Shown here in pieces: positions 8,341 to 17,857 of a stretch of 64,000 nt of DNA (its first letter is position 1; each line of letters begins with the position of its first letter). The DNA comes from Bradyrhizobium sp. AZCC 1721. Lineage in GTDB: Bacteria; Pseudomonadota; Alphaproteobacteria; Rhizobiales; Xanthobacteraceae. The notes beneath the pieces are model-generated. The model had not been told where the DNA came from and ran no database searches. It saw only the letters and a list, made by a program, of their open reading frames with translations. The position numbers and the translations under genes were made by a program. The stretch lies in the NCBI RefSeq assembly GCF_036924715.1, contig NZ_JAZHSB010000001.1:1417001-1481000 (forward strand), given 5' to 3'.

Positions 8341-9597
8341 ATGGCAGCGCGCGGATTAGATGGACTGCTCCTTTGCATGGGTCTCCTGCTTGCGATGCCG
8401 GCGCTGGCCGCTACGCCGACCGACCGGGGCGAGTGCGCCGCCAGCGCCGACAAGCCCGACGTCAATTTCGCGGCATGCAGCCGCATTATCGACGATGCAA
8501 ACGTGTCGGTGGCAGAACGCGTCAAGGCTTTCAAGAGCCGAGGCCGCGGCTCCTTCAACAGCAAGGATTACGACCGCGCGATTGCCGACTACGGCGAGGC
8601 CATCAAGCTCAGCCCAAAGGACGCCTGGGCCTTTGCGCACCGGTGTGAGGCTTACGAGAGGAAAGAGGACCACGACGCGGCTATTGCGGATTGCACCGAG
8701 GCCATCAAGATCGATCCGAAATATGGTTGGGCCTACAACAACCGTGGTGTCGCCTACTACGGTCTGCATGAATACGACGCAGCGCTGGCCGACCACGCCG
8801 AGGCGATCAGGGTCAATTCCAGGGACGCGTGGGCCTATGCCCGCCGCGGCATGGCGTGGACGGAAAAGGGTGAATTCGACCAGGCAATCGCCGATATCAC
8901 CCAGGCGGTCACAATCGATCCGAAATACGCCTTTGGTTTTGGCCAAAGGGGGCAGGCACTGTTCAGGAAGAGGTTGATCACGAAAAAAGGCGGATGGGAG
9001 CCCGCGATCGCAGACTACAGCGAAGCAATCAAGCTCGATCCAAATCTGCTTTGGCTGTACAGCTCACGTGGCGTTGCCTACAGCAACAATCGCCAATACG
9101 ACCTCGCCGTCCCGGATTGCAGCGAGGTCATCAAGCGCGAACCCAACAATTCCGGCGGGTACAATTGCCGCGGCGTCGCTTACGAAGGCTTGAAGGACTA
9201 TAGCCGCGCGATCGCCGACTATGATCAGTCGATCAGCATCAATCCAAAGAACGGCGTGGCGTATTGGAATCGTGGCAATGCCTATATGGCGCTGCGTAAG
9301 ATCGATGACGCGATCGCCGACTATGACCAGGCGATCGCGATAAACCCCAAGGACTTCAACTCTTTCAACTCGCGCGCCAAAGCCTACGTCGCAAAGGGTG
9401 ACAGCAACCGCGCGATTACGGATTTCACGCAGGCGATCCGGTTCGATCCGTCCTATGTCGAGGCCTACAACAACCGCGGCATCTCCTATGAAGTGCTGGG
9501 CCGCCGCGCCGAGGCGATCGCCGATTTCCGCAAGGCGCAATCAATCGACTCGGCCAACCGGGTCAGCAAGCAACAGCTCCGCGTGCTCGGTTTCTGA
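8341..9597 (+). CDS. Secreted TPR-repeat protein
   Basis: 418 aa from ATG 8341. The frame is open far upstream, but the ATG at 8341 begins a clear signal peptide (LLLCMGLLLAMPALAA) and is taken as the start. A cysteine-containing linker (ECAASADKPDVNFAACSRI) is followed by about nine tetratricopeptide repeats, each with the AIADY.EAI..DPK..W/AY.NRG pattern, running to the C-terminus. The role is presumably protein-protein interaction in the periplasm. The 285 bp upstream, back to the MlaD gene, hold nothing else I can support. Confidence 0.88.
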   Translation: MAARGLDGLLLCMGLLLAMPALAATPTDRGECAASADKPDVNFAACSRIIDDANVSVAERVKAFKSRGRGSFNSKDYDRAIADYGEAIKLSPKDAWAFAHRCEAYERKEDHDAAIADCTEAIKIDPKYGWAYNNRGVAYYGLHEYDAALADHAEAIRVNSRDAWAYARRGMAWTEKGEFDQAIADITQAVTIDPKYAFGFGQRGQALFRKRLITKKGGWEPAIADYSEAIKLDPNLLWLYSSRGVAYSNNRQYDLAVPDCSEVIKREPNNSGGYNCRGVAYEGLKDYSRAIADYDQSISINPKNGVAYWNRGNAYMALRKIDDAIADYDQAIAINPKDFNSFNSRAKAYVAKGDSNRAITDFTQAIRFDPSYVEAYNNRGISYEVLGRRAEAIADFRKAQSIDSANRVSKQQLRVLGF

Positions 9598-9829
9598 CCG
9601 CGTGCCGCGAAGCCGCCACAAGCAAGAATGTCTGCAAGTGGGCCAATTTCAGCCGCAAGCCATCCTTCCTCCCGCGCGGGCTGTCGTATATGAGAGATTT
9701 GCCACCGGGAACGTGCCGATCGTCCTTTGGGAGCGAATTGGCGGCGTGGATGGCGGCTGCGGTCAGTTGATCCAAAATCCGACACTTCATCGCTGTAAGC
9801 GCGGACAGGCATTTCAACCGGGGCATGGC

Positions 9830-11365
9830 ATGGTAACTCGATTTGCGACGGCGCAATCCAGAGTGATGCGGCGCTGGGGGTCTCCCGCCATTGCAGCGCT
9901 CGTGGCGATGGCGCTACTTGCGGCGTTGACCGCCGACGCCGCGGCGAGAGAGGCGCGCTCCGCGGCACCCACCGAGGTGACAGCACCGCGCGATGCAGGC
10001 GAGCCGATCATGGCGATCGTGTCGATCAAGTCCCAGCAGGTCACTCTCTACGACGCCGACGGCTGGATCCTGCGCGCGCCGGTGTCGACCGGCACCACGG
10101 GACGCGAGACGCCGGCCGGCGTCTTCACCGTCGTCGAGAAAAACAAGGACCACCGCTCGAACATGTATGACGATGCCGAGATGCCGAACATGCAGCGCAT
10201 CACCTGGAACGGCATCGCACTGCACGGCGGGCCGCTGCCCGGGTATGCGGCTTCGCATGGCTGCGTGCGGATGCCCTACGGCTTTGCGGAAAGGCTGTTC
10301 GACAAGACGCGGATCGGAATGCGGGTGATCATCTCGCCAAACGACGCGGCTCCGGTCGAGTTTTCTCACCCCGCGCTGTTCGTGCCAAACGCGGAGGCCG
10401 TCGCAGCGGCTCCGGCGCGTGCCGAGACACTCGCGCGCGAGGCCGCGGAGGCCGCCAGGACAGCCGACGAGACGAAGAAAGCCGCCGTAACAGCGGCACG
10501 TGAGGCAGCATCGCTCACGGCGTCGCTGCGCAAGCTGGAAGGGCTCAAGAGGCGCGCCGACGCCGAGCTCGCGTTAGCCGACAGGGCGATCGGCGCCGCA
10601 AAGACGGACGAGGCCAGGGCGCGAGCCGAGGACCTCAAGCAAAAGGCCGCCGCCAAGGCCGCGGACCTGGGGACGCAGCTCGACACCGCCCAGGCCGACG
10701 CGAAGTCGAAGCCCACCGTCGCCGCGGCCAAGGACGCAGCCAAGACGGCCGCGACCAGGAAGGCCGACGCCGCCAAGGCGGCAAGCGCGGCGAAGCTCGC
10801 GCTCGAGCCGGTCTCGGTCTACGTCAGCCGCGCGACACAGAAGCTTTACGTGCGGCGCAACACGCATAAGCCGGCGCCGGACGGCGGCGGCGAGGTGTTC
10901 GATGCGTCCATCGAGGTTCCGGTCACGATCCGCAATCCCGAGAAGCGGATCGGTACGCATGTTTTCACGGCGATGGCGCATAGCGGCAAGGGCCTGCGCT
11001 GGACCGCGGTCACAATCGACAACGCCGATGACGCCAAAAGCGCGCTCGACCGCATCACCATCCCGCAGGATGTGCTCGATCGCATCGCGCCGACCGCATT
11101 GCCGCGATCCTCGATCATCGTCTCGGACGAGCCGCTGAGCCGCGAGACCAACTATCGCACCGAGTTCGTCGCGGTGCTGAGCAACCAGCCGCAGGGCGGC
11201 TTCATTACGCGCCAGCCAACCCCCGATGTCATTGCAAGCGGCAACGACTGGGGTGCCGACGGCTTCTTCCCCTTTTTCTCGCCCAATTCGAACCCCCAAC
11301 CTGGCACTACGCGCCGGCGCGGCGGGCAGTACTATCAACAGGTGCAGCCGGGCTGGTCGTGGTGA
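9830..11365 (+). CDS. L,D-transpeptidase (YkuD) with long Ala/Lys coiled coil and C-terminal extension
   Basis: 511 aa from ATG 9830. Residues 1-45 contain a membrane/signal segment (AIAALVAMALLAALTADAAA). The YkuD domain spans about 55-170, with HGGPLPGYAASHGCVRMP carrying the catalytic Cys and its His and Arg. These enzymes make or edit 3-3 peptidoglycan cross-links or attach proteins to the wall. About 150 residues rich in Ala, Lys, Glu and Arg (185-335) are predicted coiled coil. A C-terminal region of about 180 residues (VSVYVSRATQKLYVRRN, VPVTIRNPEKRIGTHVFTAM) looks like a second, degenerate YkuD-like module without Cys. The gene ends 15 bp from the convergent exporter gene. Confidence 0.88.
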   Translation: MVTRFATAQSRVMRRWGSPAIAALVAMALLAALTADAAAREARSAAPTEVTAPRDAGEPIMAIVSIKSQQVTLYDADGWILRAPVSTGTTGRETPAGVFTVVEKNKDHRSNMYDDAEMPNMQRITWNGIALHGGPLPGYAASHGCVRMPYGFAERLFDKTRIGMRVIISPNDAAPVEFSHPALFVPNAEAVAAAPARAETLAREAAEAARTADETKKAAVTAAREAASLTASLRKLEGLKRRADAELALADRAIGAAKTDEARARAEDLKQKAAAKAADLGTQLDTAQADAKSKPTVAAAKDAAKTAATRKADAAKAASAAKLALEPVSVYVSRATQKLYVRRNTHKPAPDGGGEVFDASIEVPVTIRNPEKRIGTHVFTAMAHSGKGLRWTAVTIDNADDAKSALDRITIPQDVLDRIAPTALPRSSIIVSDEPLSRETNYRTEFVAVLSNQPQGGFITRQPTPDVIASGNDWGADGFFPFFSPNSNPQPGTTRRRGGQYYQQVQPGWSW

Positions 11366-11380
11366 GACGCGGCACAGGTC

Positions 11381-12310
11381 CTAGGCAGTTCGAGGCTTTC
11401 GCGACGCGACAAACACTCCCGTCAGCACCAGCGCAAAGCCGATGAAGTGGAACGCCTGCGGGTGCTCGCCGAGGAAGATGATCGACATGACGGTGCCGAA
11501 CACCGGTACCACGTGAAAGAAGGGAGCTGCGCGATTGGCGCCGATCATCTGCACACCGCGATTGAAGCAGAGATAGGCGATCGTTGATGGGAACAGCGCG
11601 ACGTAAGCGAGAGTCAGCAGGTTCGCGGCGTCGATCCGCATCAGCGGCCGCGCGAACAATTCCCAGATGAACAGCGGAATCAGGCAGGCCGCACCGGCGC
11701 CGAAGGTGAAGGCGACGAACGACAGACCATGAATGTCGGGGCGCTTCAGCGACAGCACCGAATAGATCCCGAAGATCGCGAGCGCGACCAGGAAAATCAG
11801 GTCGCCGATATTGAAGTCGATCTTCGACAGCGTTGTGAGATCGCCGTGCAGGATAATCACCAGCACGCCGGCCATCGAGAGCAGAACGCCGGCCGCCTGC
11901 GCCAGCGTCAGCCGCACGCCGAGCAGCACGAGCGACCACACCGCGACCACCAGCGGTCCCGCCGACTGCAACAACAGCGTGTTCAGCGCCTGGGTGTGCT
12001 CGAGCGCCCAGTATTGCAGCGCGTTGAAGGCGCCGATGCCGGTGACGGAGAGCACGACCATGATGCCGAGCCGGCCGCGGATCGCAGCCCAGTCCTTGAC
12101 GAGATGCTTCCAGGCAAACGGCAGGATGATCAGGAACGCGAACGACCAGCGCAGGAACGACAGCGTCACCGGCGGAATGTGTCCGGCGGCCAGCCGCCCG
12201 ACGATGGCATTGCCGGCCCAGCACAGCGCGGTGATGCTGAGCAGCAGATAAGGCTGATTGGCGAGCCAGTTCCCGGATCGTGCGGGTGAAGTCTGTTCGG
12301 TAGCCGACAT
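11381..12310 (-). CDS. EamA/DMT-family transporter
   Basis: 309 aa from ATG 12310 (MSATEQTSPARSG); the frame is open further upstream, but that stretch covers an intergenic repeat. About ten hydrophobic segments in two EamA repeats are visible: the first around ITALCWAGNAIVGRLA and LSFLRWSFAFLIILPFAW, the second around LIFLVALAIFGIYSVLSL and AYVALFPSTIAYLCFNRG. This is the architecture of drug/metabolite exporters of the inner membrane. The substrate is unknown. Confidence 0.9.
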   Translation of the reverse strand: MSATEQTSPARSGNWLANQPYLLLSITALCWAGNAIVGRLAAGHIPPVTLSFLRWSFAFLIILPFAWKHLVKDWAAIRGRLGIMVVLSVTGIGAFNALQYWALEHTQALNTLLLQSAGPLVVAVWSLVLLGVRLTLAQAAGVLLSMAGVLVIILHGDLTTLSKIDFNIGDLIFLVALAIFGIYSVLSLKRPDIHGLSFVAFTFGAGAACLIPLFIWELFARPLMRIDAANLLTLAYVALFPSTIAYLCFNRGVQMIGANRAAPFFHVVPVFGTVMSIIFLGEHPQAFHFIGFALVLTGVFVASRKPRTA

Positions 12311-12320
12311 TCGCGATCCA

Positions 12321-12398
12321 TAGCGTTTTCGAGCGAAGCATGCCCTCGGACTTGATCCGGGGGTGGACACCGGTTCGCGTAAAGAAAACGCGTCAAAC
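12321..12398. repeat. Interspersed palindromic repeat (TAGCGTTTTC...GAAAACGCGTCAAA type)
   Basis: TAGCGTTTTCGAGCGAAG at the left and GTAAAGAAAACGCGTCAAAC at the right form imperfect inverted ends around a centre with GGTGGACACCGGTT. The ends recur in compact form at 44682-44713 and partly at 4014-4044. It lies just upstream of the exporter gene. A GC-rich hairpin-like stretch follows at about 12424-12470. Confidence 0.65.
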
Positions 12399-12754
12399 CA
12401 AGATTGGGCCCGGTCATGGCGCCGCGGCCCGCCCGGCGATCGACGCCGGGCCGGAATGTGGCCCGGCCCCGGTCACAGACACCGATTTGCGCCGCTCATC
12501 AATGGTGCAAGATGCATCGCGACCATGCAGCCCGCCTTGCTGGCTGTTTGGGGTTGCCAGCGGGTAGATAAGTATGCAATCAAAGGACGATTGATTCATG
12601 TGACCCAACCTTGGTTTGTTTTTTCGGGGGCGCATGCAGTGAGTTATTCCGGGCTACTTTCAGTATTGGGCGTTCGTTCGATCGTTGGGACCACGGTTTG
12701 CAGGCGACTCCGCTCTCAAGCGTTTCGCCTGTCCGTGACACTGAATTTTTGCAG

Positions 12755-12946
12755 ATGATGGGTCATTCCTTGAACAAGCCGACGTCGGCCGAAGAAGCCG
12801 AAGCCGAAACACGTCACCAGTTTGCCGTTCGCGCCAATTCCATTCTGGCGTTCATCGAATGCGATGAAGAGCAGCGCCCGAAACTGCGCCAGGCCATCAT
12901 CGAGGCGATGCTATGGGCGCAGACGCAGCCCAAACTCACCAAATAG
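12755..12946 (+). CDS. Small conserved-type hypothetical protein
   Basis: 63 aa from ATG 12755 (MMGHSLNKPTSAEEAEAETR). It is hydrophilic, probably helical, with no membrane segment, and ends AIIEAMLWAQTQPKLTK. I recognise no named domain. Small acidic proteins of this look are common in Bradyrhizobium. The 350 bp before it contain a palindromic repeat and a GC-rich hairpin but no gene I can support. Confidence 0.55.
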   Translation: MMGHSLNKPTSAEEAEAETRHQFAVRANSILAFIECDEEQRPKLRQAIIEAMLWAQTQPKLTK

Positions 12947-12969
12947 GGCTCGGCCGCGGCGAAGGCCGC

Positions 12970-13443
12970 TCACGCCACGAGCGCGCGCGCGATCGCGCCC
13001 GCAGCCTTCACGGCGTCGTTGGGATCGAGTTCGATCTGCAGGCCGCGCTGGCCGCCATTGAGGAAAACGCTGGCATGGCCGAGCGCGGCTTCTTCGATCG
13101 CGACCGGCACGCGCTTCTTCTGTCCGAACGGTGAGATGCCGCCGACATGATAGCCGGTCAGCCGTTCGGCATCCGCCGGCCGCATCATCTTCGCCGACTT
13201 GGCGCCGAACGCGGTCGCGAGCTTTTTCATGCTGACCTCGCAGTCCGACGGCACCACGGCGCAGACCGGCTTGCCATCGACCTCGGCCATCAGCGTCTTC
13301 AGCACGCGCGCGGGCGGCACGCCGAGCGCTTCCGCCGCCTGAAGCCCGATGCTCGCTGCATCCGGGTCGTAGTCGTAAGCGTGCAGGGCGAATTTCACGC
13401 CGAGCTTTTCCAGCGCTAGCGTCGCACGGGTGGTTTTGGACAT
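12970..13443 (-). CDS. ybaK: Cys-tRNA(Pro) deacylase, YbaK/EbsC type
   Basis: 157 aa from ATG 13443 (MSKTTRATLALEKLGV). It matches the YbaK editing domain throughout: DAASIGLQAAEALGVPPARVLKTLM, CAVVPSDCEVSMKKLA with the conserved lysine, and GYHVGGISPFGQKKRVP near the C-terminus. The protein hydrolyses Cys-tRNA(Pro) misacylated by ProRS, in trans in the cytosol. An in-frame ATG 24 bp upstream is possible but less typical of the family. Confidence 0.92.
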   Translation of the reverse strand: MSKTTRATLALEKLGVKFALHAYDYDPDAASIGLQAAEALGVPPARVLKTLMAEVDGKPVCAVVPSDCEVSMKKLATAFGAKSAKMMRPADAERLTGYHVGGISPFGQKKRVPVAIEEAALGHASVFLNGGQRGLQIELDPNDAVKAAGAIARALVA

Positions 13444-13653
13444 GGCCTTTCCATCATTGCCGAACATTAATGCGTTTCTCGCCCGTGCCAGGCCGGGGGG
13501 GCCCAGGATTTTACGGGGATATCAATGGGTTGGAGCTGTTCTAAGGCCCCCTTAAAGCCGCCTTCTTGCTTGCCTAGATCGGCCGCTTCCTTTATCCGGT
13601 GGGGCGCCCTGCACGCGAGCGGCCCCGGCCGTGATTTTGGCTGGGCGAGCTTA

Positions 13654-13702
13654 GAGCATGGTCCGGAAACACAGGTACCGGTTCTCCGGTGAAATCATGC
13701 TG
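13654..13702. repeat. Rhizobiales GAGCATG...CATGCT-type palindromic repeat
   Basis: GAGCATGGTCCGGAAACA and a matching right arm, CTCCGGTGAAATCATGCT, enclose an ACCGG centre. This is a diverged copy of the hairpin element widespread between genes in Rhizobiales (from memory). It ends 33 bp before the purA start codon. Confidence 0.55.
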
Positions 13703-13734
13703 GAACCAAGAGATTTGCAGGGAACACTTTAAAA

Positions 13735-15027
13735 ATGGCCAATGTTGTCGTCGTCGGCGCCCAATGGGGCGACGAGGGGAAGGGCAAGATCGTCGACTGG
13801 TTGTCGGAGCAGGCCGATATCGTCGTGCGCTTCCAGGGCGGCCATAATGCCGGCCATACGCTCGTCATCAACGGCGAGACCTACAAGCTCGCGCTGCTGC
13901 CGTCGGGCGTGCTGCGGCCGTCGAAGCTTGCCGTGATCGGCAATGGCGTGGTGTTCGATCCGCAAGCCTTCCTCGACGAGGTGGTGCGGCTGAGGGGGCA
14001 GGGCGTTGCTGTCAGTCCGGAAAACCTGCGCATTGCCGAAAACGTCACGCTGATCCTGCCGCTGCATCGCGAGCTCGATGCGCTCCGCGAATCCGCCAAC
14101 ACGGCTACCGCGATCGGCACCACGCGCCGCGGCATCGGCCCAGCCTATGAGGACAAGGTCGGCCGCCGCGCGATTCGCCTGATGGACCTAGCCGACCTCG
14201 ACACGCTGCCGCACAAGATCGATCGGCTGCTGGCGCACCACAATGCGCTGCGCCGTGGGCTCAATCTCGAGGAGATCGACGGCAACGGCATTCTGAAAGA
14301 GCTTACCGCGCTGGCGCCAAAGCTGTTGCCCTATGCGGAGACGGTGTGGCGGCTGCTGGATCTCAAGCGCCGCGAGGGCAAGCGCATCCTGTTCGAAGGC
14401 GCGCAGGGTGCGCTGCTCGATGTCGATCACGGCACCTATCCCTACGTCACCTCGTCCAACACGGTGGCGGCGCAAGCCGCGACCGGTACCGGCATGGGCG
14501 CGAGTGCGGTCGGCTACGTGCTCGGCATCTGCAAGGCCTATACGACCCGCGTCGGCCAGGGCCCTTTCCCGACCGAGCAGGACAACGAGATCGGCCGCAA
14601 GATCGGCGAGCGGGGCCGCGAGTTCGGCACCAACACCGGCCGCCCGCGCCGCTGCGGCTGGTTCGACGCCGCCCTGGTGCGGCAAACGGTCCGCACTTGC
14701 GGCATCACGGGTCTGGCGCTTACAAAGCTCGATATTCTCGACGGCTTCGACACCATCGAGGTCTGCACCGGCTATATGCTGGACGGCAAGGAAATCGACC
14801 ATCTGCCGGCGGGCGAGGGCGCCCAGGCCCGGGTAGTGCCGGTCTACGAGACCATCGAGGGCTGGAAAGAGCCGACTGCCAATGCCCGCTCCTGGGCGGA
14901 TCTGCCGGCCCAGGCCATTAAATATGTCCGCCGGGTCGAGGAACTCGTGGGTTGTCCGATCGCATTGCTTTCCACCAGCCCCGAACGCGAGGATACTATA
15001 CTGGTGCAGAACCCGTTTGAGGCTTAA
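13735..15027 (+). CDS. purA: Adenylosuccinate synthetase
   Basis: 430 aa, full length. Signature motifs: [16 protein letters not shown] (phosphate loop and catalytic Asp) at residues 7-22, [12 protein letters not shown] at 35-46 with the catalytic His, [19 protein letters not shown] at about 128-146, [20 protein letters not shown], and [11 protein letters not shown]. It joins IMP and aspartate using GTP, the first committed step from IMP to AMP, in the cytosol. The SD is weak. It is followed after 37 bp by a Pro-rich membrane protein gene on the same strand. Confidence 0.98.
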   Translation: MANVVVVGAQWGDEGKGKIVDWLSEQADIVVRFQGGHNAGHTLVINGETYKLALLPSGVLRPSKLAVIGNGVVFDPQAFLDEVVRLRGQGVAVSPENLRIAENVTLILPLHRELDALRESANTATAIGTTRRGIGPAYEDKVGRRAIRLMDLADLDTLPHKIDRLLAHHNALRRGLNLEEIDGNGILKELTALAPKLLPYAETVWRLLDLKRREGKRILFEGAQGALLDVDHGTYPYVTSSNTVAAQAATGTGMGASAVGYVLGICKAYTTRVGQGPFPTEQDNEIGRKIGERGREFGTNTGRPRRCGWFDAALVRQTVRTCGITGLALTKLDILDGFDTIEVCTGYMLDGKEIDHLPAGEGAQARVVPVYETIEGWKEPTANARSWADLPAQAIKYVRRVEELVGCPIALLSTSPEREDTILVQNPFEA

Positions 15028-15064
15028 CGGGATGTTACCGCCGGGGCTGCAGTATTGAAGAGAA

Positions 15065-16666
15065 ATGGCTGATTATTACCCGCTGATCGCACGCGCTATC
15101 GCCGGCCTGGACCCCAATGCTCCAGGCGAGAGCCGCCGTGCGCTCTATGAGCGGGCGCGTACCGCGCTGATCGCGCAGTTGCGCAGCGTGCAGCCACCGC
15201 TTTCCGAATCCGAAATCACCCGCGAGCGGCTGTCGCTGGAAGAGGCCGTGCGCAAGGTCGAGTCAGAAGCTGCTCAGCGCGCCCGCGAAGCTTCGCGGCC
15301 CGGTGGTGGCGGGGCCGCGCGCGGCGGCGATGCCTTCCGCCGCGCCAATGCCCGCCCGGCGGAAGCGACTGCCACGCCGCCGGGTACGCCGCGCCCGCGT
15401 CCGCCATCTCAAGGCCCCTCGCGCGATGGCCGTCCGCCGCTTGGCGAGGAGCCACGCCCGCCGCGCAATCTGCGCGCCGATGCGCCACCGCCCGGCGCGC
15501 CGCGCCCGCAGCCGCCGCAGATTCCGACACAGGATGCTGGCCTGCCGCCACCGCCGCCTCGCGAGCGCGGCCCCCGTCGCGGCCCAGATAATGGCGGCCC
15601 GCCGACGCCGCCGCAGCCGCCCGGCATGCGCGGCTTCCGCGACATCGCAGCCGACGCCGACGATCTTGGCCGCGCCGCGGCGCAAGCCAACCGCAACGCG
15701 CGGAAGACCTATGCCAACGTGCCGTCGCCCTCGCCGGAATTCGACCGGCTCGAGCCGAGCATGGAGGACCGCGGCGCCGATCCCGAGGTGCCGTATTCGT
15801 ATGACGAATCGCAGGCGGAAGCCGACCGCTACGCGCCGCAGCCGCCGTTGCGCGATCGTCCGCGTCTGTCGCAGGATCGCGACCAACCGAAAATGCGCGC
15901 CCGCGCCGGCGCCGGGTTTCCGTTCAAGAGCGCGATTGCGGTCGGCATCGTGCTCATTCTGGTCGGCGCCGGCATCCTGTGGGGCAGGTCGGTCGTGACA
16001 GCCGTGAGCGGCCTGTTCAAATCCTCATCTGTGGTGGAAGCGCCGAAGGATCCGGCCGCGCCGCAGTCGCGCCCGAAGATTCCCGACCGCGTCGGCCAGC
16101 CGTCGTCGAGCGAGAACGTGGCGCCGGTGGCGCAGCGCGTCGTGCTGTATGACGAGGATCCGTCCGATCCCAAGGGCAAGCAATATGTCGGCTCGGTGAT
16201 CTGGCGCACCGAACCGATCAAGGCGAGCGGCAATCAGAAGCCGGACATTGCCGTGCGCGCCGACATCGAGATCCCCGACCGCAAGTTCAAGATGACAATG
16301 TCGTTCCGCCGTAACACCGATACCTCCCTGCCGGCGAGCCACACCGCGGAATTGACCTTCATCCTGCCGCAGGATTTTTCCGGCGGGGGCGTCGGCAACG
16401 TGCCGGGCATTTTGATGAAGTCCAACGAGCAGGCGCGCGGCACGCCGCTGGCGGGGCTCGCCGTGAAAGTCACCGACGGCTTCTTCCTGGTCGGCCTCTC
16501 CAACGTCGATTCCGACCGCGCCCGCAACTTGCAGCTCCTGAAGGAGCGCTCCTGGTTCGACGTGCCGCTTGTCTACGTCAATCAGCGCCGCGCGATCATC
16601 GCGATCGAAAAAGGCTCACCGGGCGAACGCGCGTTCAACGACGCCTTCGCGCTGTGGGGGGAGTAG
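15065..16666 (+). CDS. Pro-rich single-pass membrane protein of unknown function
   Basis: 533 aa. Residues 1-75 are helical (IAGLDPNAPGESRRALYERA). Residues 78-285 are disordered and very rich in Pro, Arg and Gly. One membrane helix lies at about 290-312 (AIAVGIVLILVGAGILWG). A 220-residue C-terminal domain follows (RVVLYDEDPSDPKGKQYVGS, FKMTMSFRRNTD, LAGLAVKVTDGFFLVGL), presumably periplasmic. This layout recurs downstream of purA in Bradyrhizobium as I remember it, but no function is known to me. A strong terminator follows at 16706. Confidence 0.85.
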   Translation: MADYYPLIARAIAGLDPNAPGESRRALYERARTALIAQLRSVQPPLSESEITRERLSLEEAVRKVESEAAQRAREASRPGGGGAARGGDAFRRANARPAEATATPPGTPRPRPPSQGPSRDGRPPLGEEPRPPRNLRADAPPPGAPRPQPPQIPTQDAGLPPPPPRERGPRRGPDNGGPPTPPQPPGMRGFRDIAADADDLGRAAAQANRNARKTYANVPSPSPEFDRLEPSMEDRGADPEVPYSYDESQAEADRYAPQPPLRDRPRLSQDRDQPKMRARAGAGFPFKSAIAVGIVLILVGAGILWGRSVVTAVSGLFKSSSVVEAPKDPAAPQSRPKIPDRVGQPSSSENVAPVAQRVVLYDEDPSDPKGKQYVGSVIWRTEPIKASGNQKPDIAVRADIEIPDRKFKMTMSFRRNTDTSLPASHTAELTFILPQDFSGGGVGNVPGILMKSNEQARGTPLAGLAVKVTDGFFLVGLSNVDSDRARNLQLLKERSWFDVPLVYVNQRRAIIAIEKGSPGERAFNDAFALWGE

Positions 16667-16705
16667 CCGTTGATCGTCGCGGCGTAGCCAAAGAGTCCAA
16701 CGTGA

Positions 16706-16741
16706 AACGGCCTCAGCATTGCTCGCGCTGAGGCCGTTTTG
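16706..16741 (+). terminator. Rho-independent terminator after the purA-downstream gene
   Basis: AACGGCCTCAGC (16706-16717) pairs with GCTGAGGCCGTT (16727-16738), with a 9-bp loop and a short T run. It lies 40 bp after the stop codon. Confidence 0.88.
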
Positions 16742-16767
16742 CTTTCGTCGTCAACTGAAGCGACCGG

Positions 16768-17034
16768 TCACTGGGAGGCGGCGGCTCGTCGCCGTGCGGC
16801 GCCTTCGCGCTCCATCACGGCGCGGCAGCCCGGGCTGACATGCGCGCGGTTCCTGACCATGCAGGCGGTGATTCGCTGGACGTTAGGGACTTCATGGCCG
16901 CATAGCCGCATGGCATCGCCGGTGCACATCTGCTGCGCCTCCGAGAAGGCGAGGCTTGGGCGTGCGGAAAGTGCGGTCGCCGCAAAGGCGATGGCGAAGA
17001 GAAGTGCGATCTTGCTTGTACGATAGATAGTCAT
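16768..17034 (-). CDS. Small secreted cysteine-rich protein
   Basis: 88 aa from ATG 17034 (MTIYRTSKIALLFAIAFAAT). A signal peptide of about 27 residues ends near SARPSLAF. The mature part has four cysteines spaced as MCTGDAMRLCGHEVP ... ITACMVRNRAHVSPGC, like a single cysteine-rich (GLG1) repeat. It is probably periplasmic; function unknown. The upstream open frame (to 17124) lacks signal character and was not used. Confidence 0.75.
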   Translation of the reverse strand: MTIYRTSKIALLFAIAFAATALSARPSLAFSEAQQMCTGDAMRLCGHEVPNVQRITACMVRNRAHVSPGCRAVMEREGAARRRAAASQ

Positions 17035-17857
17035 TGAGCCGTTCCCCAAGGGTTGCGTGCAGGGTTGCGTGCGGTGCTGGCCGCTCTTCATTGGGGGCGC
17101 TGCACGCGGTTTGCGCTGCCGCACACGTCGTCCATCACCGGGAACTCACCCGGTGTGGTTGCTCGATTTCTGCCGATGTCCGAATCGAAAAGTGCTGCGC
17201 GGCCCCACGCGAATTATGCGCCAATGCTGCGAAGCTGCAATGGCTAGCTGCGAAGCTGCAATGGCTCGCGCCAACACTTCTCAAGACTGTTGCGTGCGCG
17301 CCACGTCGAGCGAAGCGCGAAAGTGAGAACGACTCGGTTTTGCGCTGCGCTCTTGTGTGTCAGCCCTGATGGTTCCGGAGAAGGAACAGATGCGGGTCTT
17401 CCGGACGCCGTCTCAGCCGTGATCGAACAGGCCGGCGAACGGGCGTGCGCTCCGCGCCGAAACGTCATTCGGCCGTCCCGTTCATGACGCGGCAAGCATG
17501 ACTTCGGTTATCCGGTGAGGTCTGCCGAGGCCGATGCTGCTTGGCCCCAACGCCCGGCACGCCCGGCAGATGGCCGGGCCTGCCTTCACCTGCCCAAAAC
17601 TCCGTAAAAATGCGCAAAATCGGCGTTCCGGAACAACCACCCGTTAGGGAAGGCTGAGTACGATCAGCCGCTATTGCTCGCACCCGCCTCATTGCTGTCG
17701 TTGAAGTGAAAAAGGCTGCCGAGACCAGCCTGTCGAATGGCACTCAAATGCGCGTTCATTCCGCCGCTGATGGATTCACGATGATGCCGGCCATCCCCGC
17801 GGTGGGCCGTAAGGTGACGCGGCGAGCCGGCACGACCCGGCCGGAGGCGGCATAGCC
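17035..17857. other. 823-bp stretch without a supported gene
   Basis: Short open frames on both strands here have biased composition, no recognisable domains and no good ribosome site. The only structure I see is the 20-bp tandem duplication at 17226-17266. Confidence 0.6.
17226..17266. repeat. 20-bp tandem duplication
   Basis: GCTGCGAAGCTGCAATGGCT occurs at 17226-17245 and again at 17247-17266, separated by one base (21-bp period). Confidence 0.8.

Noticed and set aside
12424..12470. GC-rich hairpin as a terminator or riboswitch
   Set aside because: No T run and no conserved aptamer pattern; left unannotated.
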